From Pseudomonas sp. BN102 (GTDB lineage Bacteria; Pseudomonadota; Gammaproteobacteria; Pseudomonadales; Pseudomonadaceae), in contig NZ_SSON01000040.1 of NCBI RefSeq assembly GCF_029871245.1, forward strand, positions 48,999-112,998: a stretch of 64,000 bases of DNA, in the 5' to 3' direction. The translations under genes were made by a program, and so were the position numbers. Numbering within the stretch: the first letter of the stretch is position 1; each line of letters starts with the position of its first letter. This document shows positions 51,764 through 61,033 of this stretch, piece by piece. The notes under the pieces are model-generated. The model saw only the letters and a program-made list of their open reading frames with translations, was not told the DNA's origin and made no database searches.

Positions 51764-54700
51764 TCGAAAAACTCATACGCTGGTCGGTGGCCAACCGCTT
51801 CCTGGTGTTGCTCGCCACCCTGTTCGCGGTGGCATGGGGCCTGTGGTCACTGCGCAGCACACCCATCGATGCCCTGCCCGACCTGTCCGATGTACAGGTG
51901 ATCGTCCGCACCAGCTACCCGGGCCAGGCGCCGCAGATCGTCGAGAACCAGGTCACCTATCCCTTGGCGACCACCATGCTTTCCGTACCGGGGGCCAAGA
52001 CAGTCAGGGGCTTCTCCTTCTTCGGCGACAGCTTCGTCTATGTGCTCTTCGAAGATGGCACCGACCTCTACTGGGCGCGCTCACGGGTACTCGAATACCT
52101 GAGCCAGGTGCAGGGGCGCCTGCCTGCAGCCGCCAAGCCTGCCCTGGGTCCGGATGCCACGGGGGTCGGCTGGATCTTCCAGTACGCGCTGGTGGACCGC
52201 AGCGGCGCCCACGACCTGGCGCAACTGCGAGCCCTGCAGGACTGGTTCCTCAAGTTCGAGCTGAAGACCCTGCCCAATGTGGCCGAGGTCGCCACGGTGG
52301 GCGGCATGGTCAGGCAGTACCAGGTGCAGGTGGACCCGATCCGCCTGGCAGCCCTGGGAATTACCCAGGACCAAGTGACCGAGGCCATTGGCAAATCCAA
52401 CCAGGAAACCGGGGGTGCGGTACTGGAGCTTGGCGAGGCCGAATTCATGGTCAGGGCGACCGGCTACCTGAAAACCCTCGCCGACTTTCGCGCCGTGCCG
52501 CTGAAGCTGACGCAGGAGGGCACCCCGGTCACACTGGGCGATGTGGCGACCATCCAACTCGGACCGGAGATGCGACGGGGCATTGCCGAACTCGATGGCG
52601 AAGGGGAAACCGTCGGCGGCGTGGTGATCCTGCGCAGCGGCAAGAATGCCCGCGACACCATCGCCGCCGTGAAGGCCAAGCTCGAAGAGCTGAAGAAAAG
52701 CCTCCCCGACGGCGTGGAGATCGTCACCACCTACGACCGAAGCCAGCTGATCGAGCGGGCCGTGCTCAACCTGAGCCAGAAGCTGATCGAGGAGTTCATC
52801 GTCGTCGCCCTGGTCTGCGCCGCGTTCCTCTGGCACCTGCGTTCGTCCATGGTCGCCATCGTCTCGCTGCCGGTGGGAGTGCTGATCGCATTCGCAGTCA
52901 TGCGCTACCAGGGCATCAACGCCAACATCATGTCCCTTGGCGGGATCGCCATCGCCATAGGCGCCATGGTCGACGCGGCGGTGGTGATGATCGAAAACGC
53001 CCACAAGCGCGTCGAAGTCTGGTACGCCAACCACCCCGGCGAAACCTTGCGCGGCGAGCAGCACTGGCGCGTGATGACCGATGCGGCGGTCGAAGTGGGC
53101 CCGGCGCTGTTCTTTTGCCTGATGATCATCACCCTGTCGTTCATACCCGTATTCACCCTCGAGGCCCAGGAAGGTCGCCTGTTCGGACCGCTCGCCTTCA
53201 CCAAGACCTACGCGATGGCGGCAGCGGCGGGTTTGTCGGTGACGCTGGTTCCGGTCCTGATGGGGTACTGGATACGGGGCCGGCTGCCGCCCGAACAACG
53301 CAATCCGCTCAACCGTGGGCTGATTCGCCTGTACCAGCCGGCGCTGGATGCCGTGCTGCGCTATCCCAGGGCTACCCTGGTCGTGGCCCTGCTGGCCTTC
53401 CTCACCACGCTCTGGCCCCTCTCACGCCTGGGCGGCGAGTTCCTGCCACCGCTGGATGAAGGCGACCTGCTCTACATGCCCTCGGCTCTACCCGGCCTGT
53501 CCGCGCAGAAGGCGTCCGAACTGCTGCAACAGACTGATCGCCTGATCAGGACCGTCCCCGAGGTTGACCGGGTCTTCGGCAAGGCTGGACGAGCCGAGTC
53601 CGCCACCGACCCGGCACCGCTGGAGATGTTCGAGACCACGGTACGCTTCAAGCCCAGGGATCAGTGGCGCGCAGGGATGACCAGCGAAAGACTGGTCGAG
53701 GAGCTGGATCGCGTGGTCAAGGTGCCGGGTCTGACCAACATCTGGATTCCACCGATTCGCAATCGGATCGACATGCTGGCTACAGGTATTAAAAGCCCTA
53801 TCGGCGTGAAGGTCGCCGGAACGAACCTCGATGAAATCGACCAGGCGACCCAGGCCGTCGAGCGTGCCGCCAAGACGGTTCCGGGCGTGACCTCCGCCCT
53901 TGCCGAACGCCTGACTGGCGGACGCTACATAGACATCGACATCGATCGCCAGAGCGCCGCCCGCTATGGCATGAACATCGCCGACGTGCAAGCGATCGTG
54001 GCCAGTGCCATCGGTGGCCAGAACATCGGCGAGACCGTGGAAGGACTGGCTCGCTATCCCATCAACCTGCGCTACCCGCGCGAGTGGCGAGACTCGGTCG
54101 ATGCCCTCGAGCGGTTGCCGATCTATACCGCCCAGGGCGGCCAGATCACGCTGGGGGCGGTGGCGCGGATTCGGATAGTCGATGGCCCGCCGATGCTCAA
54201 GAGCGAGAACGCCCGCCCATCAGGCTGGGTGTACATCGATGTTCGCGGACGGGACCTGGCCTCGGTTGTGGCCGACCTGCGTGAGGCGGTCGAGGGCGAG
54301 GTCAGCCTGGCCCCGGGCATGAGCCTCAGCTACTCAGGGCAGTTCGAGTTCCTGGAACGGGCCAATGCGCGCTTGAAACTGGTGGTGCCTGCCACCCTGG
54401 CGATCATCTTCGTCCTGCTCTACCTCACCTTCGGTCGTTTCGATGAAGCGCTGCTGATCATGGCCACCCTGCCCTTCGCGCTGACCGGAGGTGTGTGGCT
54501 CCTCTACCTGATGGGCTTCAATCTCTCGGTCGCGACCGGCGTCGGCTTCATCGCCCTGGCCGGCGTAGCCGCCGAGTTCGGCGTGATCATGCTGCTCTAC
54601 CTGAAGAACGCCTGGACGGAACGGCAAGACACCGGCCAAACCACGAACGCCGCCCTGCAGGACGCTCTCCGGGAAGGTGCGGTACAGCGCGTTCGGCCCA

Positions 54701-54918
54701 AGGCCATGACCGTCGCCGTCATCATCGCTGGCCTGCTTCCCATCCTCTGGAGCGGCGGCACCGGCAGTGAAGTGATGAGCCGGATCGCCGTCCCCATGGT
54801 CGGCGGCATGGTCACCGCACCTCTGCTATCCCTTTTCGTCATCCCGGCGGCGTACTGGTTGATGCGCCGTCGCAGCCAGTTCCATTCCAGTCCCCATCAT
54901 CAGGGAGAACGCGCATGA
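51760..54918 (+). CDS. cusA: CusA/CzcA-family heavy-metal RND efflux pump
   Basis: 1052 residues, the expected RND length. Membrane helices and two large periplasmic loops follow the HAE/HME plan: [21 protein letters not shown] at the start, [21 protein letters not shown] (metal-specific HME marker), and helix 4 with [26 protein letters not shown]. The preserved proton-relay aspartate region and the neighbours with Met-rich domains favour Cu(I)/Ag(I) over Zn/Co/Cd. Exports metal from periplasm or cytoplasm through CusC. Confidence 0.92.
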   Translation: MIEKLIRWSVANRFLVLLATLFAVAWGLWSLRSTPIDALPDLSDVQVIVRTSYPGQAPQIVENQVTYPLATTMLSVPGAKTVRGFSFFGDSFVYVLFEDGTDLYWARSRVLEYLSQVQGRLPAAAKPALGPDATGVGWIFQYALVDRSGAHDLAQLRALQDWFLKFELKTLPNVAEVATVGGMVRQYQVQVDPIRLAALGITQDQVTEAIGKSNQETGGAVLELGEAEFMVRATGYLKTLADFRAVPLKLTQEGTPVTLGDVATIQLGPEMRRGIAELDGEGETVGGVVILRSGKNARDTIAAVKAKLEELKKSLPDGVEIVTTYDRSQLIERAVLNLSQKLIEEFIVVALVCAAFLWHLRSSMVAIVSLPVGVLIAFAVMRYQGINANIMSLGGIAIAIGAMVDAAVVMIENAHKRVEVWYANHPGETLRGEQHWRVMTDAAVEVGPALFFCLMIITLSFIPVFTLEAQEGRLFGPLAFTKTYAMAAAAGLSVTLVPVLMGYWIRGRLPPEQRNPLNRGLIRLYQPALDAVLRYPRATLVVALLAFLTTLWPLSRLGGEFLPPLDEGDLLYMPSALPGLSAQKASELLQQTDRLIRTVPEVDRVFGKAGRAESATDPAPLEMFETTVRFKPRDQWRAGMTSERLVEELDRVVKVPGLTNIWIPPIRNRIDMLATGIKSPIGVKVAGTNLDEIDQATQAVERAAKTVPGVTSALAERLTGGRYIDIDIDRQSAARYGMNIADVQAIVASAIGGQNIGETVEGLARYPINLRYPREWRDSVDALERLPIYTAQGGQITLGAVARIRIVDGPPMLKSENARPSGWVYIDVRGRDLASVVADLREAVEGEVSLAPGMSLSYSGQFEFLERANARLKLVVPATLAIIFVLLYLTFGRFDEALLIMATLPFALTGGVWLLYLMGFNLSVATGVGFIALAGVAAEFGVIMLLYLKNAWTERQDTGQTTNAALQDALREGAVQRVRPKAMTVAVIIAGLLPILWSGGTGSEVMSRIAVPMVGGMVTAPLLSLFVIPAAYWLMRRRSQFHSSPHHQGERA

Positions 54919-55076
54919 AACAGATGCCTGCAGGAGAACAAGTCGCTTTCGAGTTCAAAGCGGTAGCTTCGGCAGATCGCCAGAAGCGACATCGGGGACG
55001 AACCGTCATACTGATTCCTCTGCGACCAGCTTGGTGCAAAATAGAAGGCTCTGTCCTGGTTGAGTGTTGCAACTGA
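54915..55076 (+). CDS. Short ORF overlapping the cusA stop (possible truncated gene)
   Basis: 53 residues beginning at an ATG that overlaps the cusA stop (ATGA), the same linkage as between the other cus genes. The first 15 or so residues ([17 protein letters not shown]) are plausible, but the remainder has no recognisable pattern and ends just before a REP element. It may be the start of a lost fourth cus gene. Confidence 0.3.
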   Translation: MKQMPAGEQVAFEFKAVASADRQKRHRGRTVILIPLRPAWCKIEGSVLVECCN

Positions 55077-55087
55077 CCGGAACTCTT

Positions 55088-55141
55088 GTAGGAGTCGGTT
55101 TGCTGGCGAAGGGGCTCATTTCGCGAGCAAGCTCGCTCCTA
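55088..55141. repeat. REP-type inverted repeat
   Basis: GTAGGAGTCGG...TCGCGAGCAAGCTCGCTCCTAC with imperfect arms; the right half matches the REP element at 36429-36480 base for base over GCGAGCAAGCTCGCTCCTAC. It marks the end of the cus operon and may stabilise its mRNA. Confidence 0.75.
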
Positions 55142-55275
55142 CGGAGCTTCAGGCTCGTCGGTTGATAACTAGCAACACCTGACGCAGACATAACCAAATG
55201 GAACGCCCAGCGACTTCGCTAGCCCAGGTAGCAAGTCCTGAACCAGTCGCATGATGCAGTGAAACGAGGAGCAAT

Positions 55276-55353
55276 ATGAGAGCCGAGCCCAAGGTGCCGT
55301 GTGATGGAGACATCCACTGCCTGACCCACCAGCAACCGGCGGTGACAGCATGA
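55276..55353 (+). CDS. 25-residue ORF translationally coupled to the amidase gene
   Basis: ATG 55276 has a strong GAGGAG ribosome site five bases upstream; the 25-codon frame (MRAEPKVPCDGDIHCLTHQQ...) ends in TGA that overlaps the amidase start as ATGA. The amidase itself has only a weak site (GGCGGTGA). Translation of this peptide may therefore deliver ribosomes to the amidase. The peptide has two cysteines and two histidines but no recognised family. A leader-peptide or coupling role is inferred. Confidence 0.45.
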   Translation: MRAEPKVPCDGDIHCLTHQQPAVTA

Positions 55354-57059
55354 TCGAGGTAACCGAGGTTTCCATAGCCGAACTGCGCGCTGCGCTCGAG
55401 TCTGGCCGAGCGACCGCGATCGAGCTTGTCCAGGCCTATCTCGCCCGGATCGATGCCTACGACGGACCCGACACGCCCACCGCCCTCAACGCGGTAGTGG
55501 TTCGAAACCCCGATGCTCTCAAGGAAGCGGAGGCGTCCGATGCCCGTCGGGCCCGGGGCGAAACCCTTGGCCCGCTCGATGGCATCCCCTATACGGCCAA
55601 GGACAGTTATCTGGTCAAGGGGCTCACGGCGGCCTCCGGTAGCCCCGCGTTCGCGAACCTGGTTGCCTATCGCGATGCGTTCACCATCGAACGGCTTCGT
55701 GCCGCCGGGGCGATCTGCCTGGGCAAGACCAATATGCCGCCCATGGCGAACGGCGGCATGCAGCGCGGGGTCTATGGACGCGCCGAGAGCCCGTACAATG
55801 CTGGCTATCTCACCGCCCCCTTCGCATCGGGATCATCGAACGGTGCAGGTACGGCGACGGCAGCCAGCTTCGCGGCATTCGGACTCGCTGAAGAAACCTG
55901 GTCGAGCGGACGCGGGCCTGCATCGAACAATGGCCTGTGCGCCTACACCCCTTCCCGTGGGGTGATCTCGGTGCGCGGGAACTGGCCATTGACTCCGACC
56001 ATGGACGTCGTCGTGCCCTATGCCAGGACTATGGCAGACCTCCTCGAGGTGCTGGACGTGGTGGTGGCGGATGATCCCGACACACGGGGAGACCTGTGGC
56101 GGCTGCAGCCCTGGGTGCCCATTCCGAGTGTCGCCTCGGTTCGTCCCGCCTCCTATCAGGAGCTTGCCGCGAAAACCGACGCACTCGCCGGAAAGCGCCT
56201 CGGCGTTCCCCGTATGTATATCAACGCGGACCCCGAAGCGGGCACCAGCGAAGCGCCCGGCATCGGTGGTCCGACCGGCCAGCGAATCAACACCCGGCCC
56301 TCCGTGATCGCGCTCTGGGAAGAGGCTCGCAAGGCGCTCGAGGCCGCCGGTGCCGAAGTGGTCGAGGTCGACTTCCCACTGGTCTCGAATTGCGAGGGCG
56401 ACCGTCCCGGGGCGCCGACGGTGTTCACCCGTGGCCTGGTGTCCAAGGAGTTCCTGCATCACGAGTTGTGGGACCTGTCGGCCTGGGCGTTCGATGACTT
56501 CCTGCGCGCCAACGGCGATCCCAAGCTGAACCGTCTGGCCGATGTGGACGGACCGCAGATCTTCCCCCACGACCCGGGGACCCTGCCGAATCGCGAAGGC
56601 GACCTGGTCGCCGGCATGGACGAGTACGTGCGGCTGGCCGAGCGCGGCATCACCCCGTGGGATCAGATCTCCACGCTACCTGACGGGCTGCGCGGGCTCG
56701 AACAGACACGTCGCATCGACCTCGAGGACTGGATGGAGCGCCTGGGGCTCGATGCGGTGATCTTCCCGACAGTGGCCGACGTGGGGCCGGCGGATGCGGA
56801 TGTGAATCCGGAGTCTGCGGATATCGCCTGGAGTAACGGAATCTGGGTTGCCAACGGCAACCTCGCGATCCGCCACCTGGGCGTCCCCACGGTAACCGTG
56901 CCGATGGGCGTCATGCCGGACATCGGCATGCCAGTCGGGCTGACATTCGCTGGTCGCGCCTATGACGATTCGGCCCTGCTTCGCTTCGCTTCGGCGTTCG
57001 AGTCGACCGGGACGAAGCGGCTGGTCCCTCCGCGAACCCCACCCCTGCAGCACGACTAG
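55350..57059 (+). CDS. Amidase signature family protein
   Basis: 569 residues, long for the family (about 450-520). The catalytic lysine is in GIPYTAKDSYLVKG (about residue 79), the cis-serine in PFASGSSNGAGTATAA, and the nucleophile serine aligns with ETWSSGRGPASNNGL; the usual GGSSGG and GTDTGGSIR wording is diverged. Substrate is unknown; relatives include glutamyl-tRNA amidotransferase A, mandelamide hydrolase and allophanate hydrolase. It has no adjacent transporter; the convergent LysR gene downstream is the nearest regulator. Confidence 0.85.
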   Translation: MIEVTEVSIAELRAALESGRATAIELVQAYLARIDAYDGPDTPTALNAVVVRNPDALKEAEASDARRARGETLGPLDGIPYTAKDSYLVKGLTAASGSPAFANLVAYRDAFTIERLRAAGAICLGKTNMPPMANGGMQRGVYGRAESPYNAGYLTAPFASGSSNGAGTATAASFAAFGLAEETWSSGRGPASNNGLCAYTPSRGVISVRGNWPLTPTMDVVVPYARTMADLLEVLDVVVADDPDTRGDLWRLQPWVPIPSVASVRPASYQELAAKTDALAGKRLGVPRMYINADPEAGTSEAPGIGGPTGQRINTRPSVIALWEEARKALEAAGAEVVEVDFPLVSNCEGDRPGAPTVFTRGLVSKEFLHHELWDLSAWAFDDFLRANGDPKLNRLADVDGPQIFPHDPGTLPNREGDLVAGMDEYVRLAERGITPWDQISTLPDGLRGLEQTRRIDLEDWMERLGLDAVIFPTVADVGPADADVNPESADIAWSNGIWVANGNLAIRHLGVPTVTVPMGVMPDIGMPVGLTFAGRAYDDSALLRFASAFESTGTKRLVPPRTPPLQHD

Positions 57060-57070
57060 GGCTGGAAGTG

Positions 57071-57103
57071 GCGGGATTGGGGCTGGACCGGCCTCAATCC
57101 CGC
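57071..57103 (+). terminator. Hairpin after the amidase gene
   Basis: Perfect nine-base stem GCGGGATTG (57071-57079) and CAATCCCGC (57095-57103) with a 15-base loop, 12 bases after the amidase stop. No T-run follows, so it is either a Rho-assisted terminator or an mRNA-stabilising hairpin. Confidence 0.5.
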
Positions 57104-57422
57104 TCGGTCACGGCAAGACCGGGCAAATGGCGCCGTATTTGAAGATCTCCGCTCGCCCGGATGATTTGTGGCCGGTCTCGCCAGGGTCAGCTTTCGCCAA
57201 AAGTAGCCATTGGATGGCTACAAAATCAGGAGCTATTAAATGACGCACTGGAGATGTCGGAACAGACCGACGTCTGAACATCCGTAGCAGTGATCTAGGT
57301 TAGGCCGTTGCTATCCAACCCGAAGCACTCATGCATCGATCTTGTGCTATCAGCAGCCTCCTCGGTATTCGCGGAGGATACCTATCGGCTGCTCAGTATT
57401 CTGCCAAGAAATAGCGCACCGC
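57104..57422. other. Intergenic stretch, no supported gene
   Basis: About 320 bases between the amidase hairpin and the end of the LysR gene. It contains short frames only and a locally AT-rich zone near 57215-57240. No protein, RNA gene or repeat recognised. Confidence 0.45.
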
Positions 57423-58349
57423 TCATTCTATGCTCGCACCGTAACCGTCTTCACTCAGGAAGCGAACAATCTGCCCGCGCAGCCAGCGCTCGGCGACATC
57501 GCAGTCCTGCATGCCACTCCATACCATTGACAGCTTCGCTGGCACTATTTCGAAGGGTGGTGGCTCCGCGCGCAACTCCCCGCCCGCGATCAGCTCGTCG
57601 GCGGCATAGTCCGGCACTGTGGCGATCATCTCGGAGTTGGCCAGTAGCGCGCGCAGACCGTTGAACTGGGGCACGGCCAGCGCCACCCGGCGCGTGCGGC
57701 CGATCCGGGCGAGGTCCTGATCGATATTGCCGCACAGGTCGCCAGAGAAGGACACCAGCGCGTGCGGTCGCGAGCAGTACTCGTCCAGGGTGAGAGGGCC
57801 GAGGCGGTCGTCGGCGCGTAGCACCCGCGTGTGGATGCGCCGCAGCGTGCGGCATTTGGCGTTGGCTGGCAGTTCGGTGGTGTAACTGACCCCGACGGAT
57901 ATCTCCCCGGAGGCGAGCATGCCCGGCAGCAGCAGAAAGTTGGTCCGACGCACCACCAGAACGACGTGCGGGGCCACGGCGCGCAGGTGTTTAAGTAACA
58001 GCGGCAGCAGCCCACATTCGACATCGTCGGAGAGACCGACCCGGAACACCAGGTCGCTGGTGGCCGGGTCGAACTCCTTGGCATGACTCAATGCGTTGGA
58101 CATGACATCCAGGGCGGGCCGCAACTGCTCGATGATCTCCAGCGCACGCTTGGTCGGTTCCATCGTCCGCCCCGTGCGCACGAACAGCGGGTCGTTGAAG
58201 TACTCGCGCAGGCGCCTGAGCGCGGCGCTGATGGCCGGCTGGCCAAGAAACAGCTTTTCCGCCGCGCGGGTGAGGTTGCGTTCGTGCATCAGCGTCTCGA
58301 ACACGATCAGCACATTGAGATCGACACGGCGCATTTCGGTCCGGTTCAT
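57423..58349 (-). CDS. LysR-family transcriptional regulator, paralogue of the 2489-3406 gene
   Basis: 308 residues. Helix-turn-helix RNLTRAAEKLFLGQPAISAALRRLREYF; the effector domain shares long identical stretches with the other LysR protein (SGEISVG, SYTTELPANAK, RPHALVSFSGDL, RTRRV, LAVPQF, TVPDYAA). The gene lies downstream of the YcaC-MFS-porin-amidohydrolase run on the same strand, which is the most likely target, and is convergent with the amidase. Inducer unknown. Confidence 0.9.
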   Translation of the reverse strand: MNRTEMRRVDLNVLIVFETLMHERNLTRAAEKLFLGQPAISAALRRLREYFNDPLFVRTGRTMEPTKRALEIIEQLRPALDVMSNALSHAKEFDPATSDLVFRVGLSDDVECGLLPLLLKHLRAVAPHVVLVVRRTNFLLLPGMLASGEISVGVSYTTELPANAKCRTLRRIHTRVLRADDRLGPLTLDEYCSRPHALVSFSGDLCGNIDQDLARIGRTRRVALAVPQFNGLRALLANSEMIATVPDYAADELIAGGELRAEPPPFEIVPAKLSMVWSGMQDCDVAERWLRGQIVRFLSEDGYGASIE

Positions 58350-58726
58350 GGGCTGGTTTTCTCCATACTGCTGAAGGCTCGACAGCAGAGCCAGGAACGA
58401 TCATTAGGCGCCGGCGAACTGGGCGCATATGCTCCGCCCGGGAATCACCTGGCGATTAACATGGGCGAGTTTTCCCAGCAATCAGATGCACTGAAGCAGG
58501 ACTGGACCGCGAGGCCTTATGGTCTCGACATTGAGGTTATCCACCACCGGGGCGTCTGCTGCGTAGCTCAGCTTCTTCATCATCAGGTTTTTCAACGACT
58601 GAATCGCGGGCGTAGTCGCTGGCACGGCGGTCTGCTGGCGCAGTGGTCAATCCGGCCGCCAACGGGCGGACCGAGGTCTCGCGCGGTGGCGCGCCTGGCC
58701 GATTCAAGCCAGCCAGGCGCCCTCTG
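58350..58726. other. Intergenic stretch with a short uninterpreted minus-strand frame
   Basis: About 375 bases upstream of the LysR gene. A minus-strand frame around 58515-58625 reads PATTPAIQSLKNLMMKKLSYAADAP and has protein-like character, but there is no credible start or family. The rest should contain the LysR promoter. Confidence 0.35.
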
Positions 58727-59353
58727 CTACTTGGTTAGCGCCGCGTAGCTGTTCATCAGGTTGCGATAGTTGGGGATACGCTCGGAGAGCAGGTTGCCCA
58801 GCCCTTCAATGTCGTTGCGCCAGTCGCGGTGCAGTTCGCAGGCCACCGAGAACCAATTCATCATCTGCGCGCCGGCGGCGCTCATGCGTGCCCAGGCCGC
58901 CTGCTGCACGGTTTCGTTGAAAGTGCCAGAGGCATCGGTGACAACGAACACCTCGAAGCCTTCGGCCAGGGCGGATAGGGTCGGAAAGGCCACGCACACG
59001 TCGGTGACCACACCGGCGATGATCAATTGCTTGCGGCCGGTGGCCTTGATCGCCTTGACGAAGTCCTCATTGTCCCAGGCGTTGATCTGCCCGGGCCGTG
59101 CCACATAGGGCGCGTCTGGGAACATGGCCTTGAGTTCCGGCACCAGCGGGCCATTCGGCCCCTGCTCGAAGCTGGTGGTCAGGATGGTCGGCAACTCGAA
59201 GAACTTGGCCAGATCGGCCAGTGCTAGCACGTTGTTCTTGAACTCGTTCGGCGAAAAATCCTGAACTAGGGAGATAAGGCCCGTCTGGTGGTCGACCAAC
59301 AGGACTACTGCGTCATTCTTATCCAGTCGCTTGTAGGGCGTTACGGTGCTCAT
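58727..59353 (-). CDS. Isochorismatase-like hydrolase, YcaC type
   Basis: 208 residues. Catalytic triad pattern of the cysteine-hydrolase superfamily: aspartate in NDAVVLLVDHQTGLI (about residue 21), lysine in the KAIKATGRKQLII region, and nucleophile cysteine in AGVVTDVCVAFPTLSALAEG (about residue 120). YcaC-type proteins form octamers with no proven natural substrate. It is the last gene of a run with an MFS transporter, an OprD porin and an amidohydrolase, suggesting that an amide-containing compound is imported and hydrolysed. Confidence 0.87.
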   Translation of the reverse strand: MSTVTPYKRLDKNDAVVLLVDHQTGLISLVQDFSPNEFKNNVLALADLAKFFELPTILTTSFEQGPNGPLVPELKAMFPDAPYVARPGQINAWDNEDFVKAIKATGRKQLIIAGVVTDVCVAFPTLSALAEGFEVFVVTDASGTFNETVQQAAWARMSAAGAQMMNWFSVACELHRDWRNDIEGLGNLLSERIPNYRNLMNSYAALTK

Positions 59354-59444
59354 GGGTGACTCCTTTGGGATTTTCGATGTGTGTTGCCGCCGGCGGTCAC
59401 CCGCCAGCGTTCTGCTTCGCCCGTCTCATCGAGCGAAATTGGGG

Positions 59445-61031
59445 TCAGCCAGCCTGTCCGGACAACAGGTGGCGGATCTGAATCGCAATGCCTTCGGTTT
59501 GGTAACGCCTGGCCCGCGCCTCAATGCGTTGTTCGGCACGGGTGACCCGGTTGTGGTGGCGCAGATGTTCTAGCCAGGACTCGTCGAAGAAGAACTCCGA
59601 CCAGCGCCGCGGGTTCTCCGTGTCCTGCATCAGCCCCCAGGAAAATGAGCCGTTGCGCTGGCGCATGCGCTGTACCTCGGCCATGGCCGCCTGGAAGGCC
59701 GACCAGTGCTCGGGGGCGATGTTGTATTCGAGGGTAACCATCACCGGCCCGCGGTCAGGGTCTTGGCCGGCGACCAGCACTGGTACCGGCCAGTGCAGCG
59801 AGGGAGCCAGGTCTTCCGCGTCGGTGACCGGCAGCTTGAACCAGGCCGTGGTGCCGACACCTAATAGCAAAGCCGTGGCGGCGACACAGAGCGCCAGCGG
59901 GATCGAGCTGTGACTGGCAATGAAGCCCCAGAGCATGCCTCCGGCGGCCATGCTGCCGAAGAACACCAGGATGTACACCGACAGCGCCCGGGCCCTGACC
60001 CAGCTCGGCACCGAGGTTTGCGCCGCAACCTGCAGGGTCGACAGCACCGCGATCCAGGCCGAGCCGCTGAGCAGCATCACCGGAATCAGCAGGCGCAAGT
60101 CGCGCACGAAAGCCAGGGCGACTATCACCAGCGCGTACACCAGGCTGGCCAGGGCAACCATCCAGTCGGCGCGGATCAACGGGCGCAGACGCGGCAGTAG
60201 CATGGCCCCAGCGATCGCGCCGACGCCGACGCTGCCGAGCAACAGCCCGAAGTCGGTGGCGCTGCCCGCCAACTCGGTGCGCACGATCAGCGGCAGCAGC
60301 GACATGCCGGCACTGGCACCGAAGAAGAATGCCAGGGCGCGGACCATCACTGCCTGCAGCGGCTTCGAGGCGCGGCTATGGCGCCAGCCGGCGCGAATCG
60401 CACCGAACAGCCGCTCCGCTGGCAAAACCGCCGGAGCCACCTCACGGCGCCAGAAGAACAGCACCGCGATCACAGCGAAGAACGATAGGGCATTCAGGGC
60501 GAACGTCGCCCAGGGGCCGCTCAGGCTGACCAGTACCCCGGCGATCGCCGGTCCGACAGCGCGCGCCACGTTCACCCCGACGCTAGACAAGGCGATGGCG
60601 GCCGGCAACTCGTTCTTGTCCACCAACTCGGGGGTTAGGGCAGACCAAGCGGGCATCATCAAGGCGGTGCCGATGCCCATGCCGAGCGTCAACAGCAGCA
60701 GCAGCGGTGCCGTGATCAGCCCGCCCAGGGTCAGCAGGGCCAGTCCCATGGCGACCAGCGCCATCCACAGCTGCACCCGCAGCAGGTAGTGGCGCCGGTC
60801 GACGATATCAGCCAGGGCCCCGGCCGGTAGAGCCAGAAAGAACATCGGCGCGGAGCCGGCGACCTGGACCAGCGCCACATGCATCGGGCTGGCGGATAAT
60901 GAAGTCATCAGCCAGCCGGCGCCCACCTCGTGCATCCAGGTGCCGATGTTCGAGGCGATGCTTGCCAGCCACAGCCAGCGAAAGGTGGCATGGCGCAGTG
61001 GACTCCAGGGGGAGGTAGCAGGTGGGGTCAT
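59445..61031 (-). CDS. MFS_3-family transporter with C-terminal monooxygenase-like domain
   Basis: 528 residues. Twelve helices with the EntS/MFS_3 pattern: HATFRWLWLASIASNIGTWMHEVGAGWLMT, ALPAGALADIVDRRHYLL, and MPAWSALTPELVDKNELPAAIALSSVGVNVARAVGPAIAG. A cytoplasmic C-terminal domain of about 110 residues (VMVTLEYNIAPEHWSAFQAAMAEVQRMRQRNGSFSWGLMQD...EHLRHHNRVT) resembles antibiotic-biosynthesis monooxygenase folds, a fusion usual in this branch. It begins two bases after the porin stop. It may export or import the substrate of the neighbouring hydrolases. Confidence 0.88.
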   Translation of the reverse strand: MTPPATSPWSPLRHATFRWLWLASIASNIGTWMHEVGAGWLMTSLSASPMHVALVQVAGSAPMFFLALPAGALADIVDRRHYLLRVQLWMALVAMGLALLTLGGLITAPLLLLLTLGMGIGTALMMPAWSALTPELVDKNELPAAIALSSVGVNVARAVGPAIAGVLVSLSGPWATFALNALSFFAVIAVLFFWRREVAPAVLPAERLFGAIRAGWRHSRASKPLQAVMVRALAFFFGASAGMSLLPLIVRTELAGSATDFGLLLGSVGVGAIAGAMLLPRLRPLIRADWMVALASLVYALVIVALAFVRDLRLLIPVMLLSGSAWIAVLSTLQVAAQTSVPSWVRARALSVYILVFFGSMAAGGMLWGFIASHSSIPLALCVAATALLLGVGTTAWFKLPVTDAEDLAPSLHWPVPVLVAGQDPDRGPVMVTLEYNIAPEHWSAFQAAMAEVQRMRQRNGSFSWGLMQDTENPRRWSEFFFDESWLEHLRHHNRVTRAEQRIEARARRYQTEGIAIQIRHLLSGQAG

Positions 61032-61033
61032 GG

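Noticed and set aside
58350..58726. Possible small gene on the minus strand near 58515-58625
   Set aside because: Protein-like reading but no start, ribosome site or family; left as intergenic.
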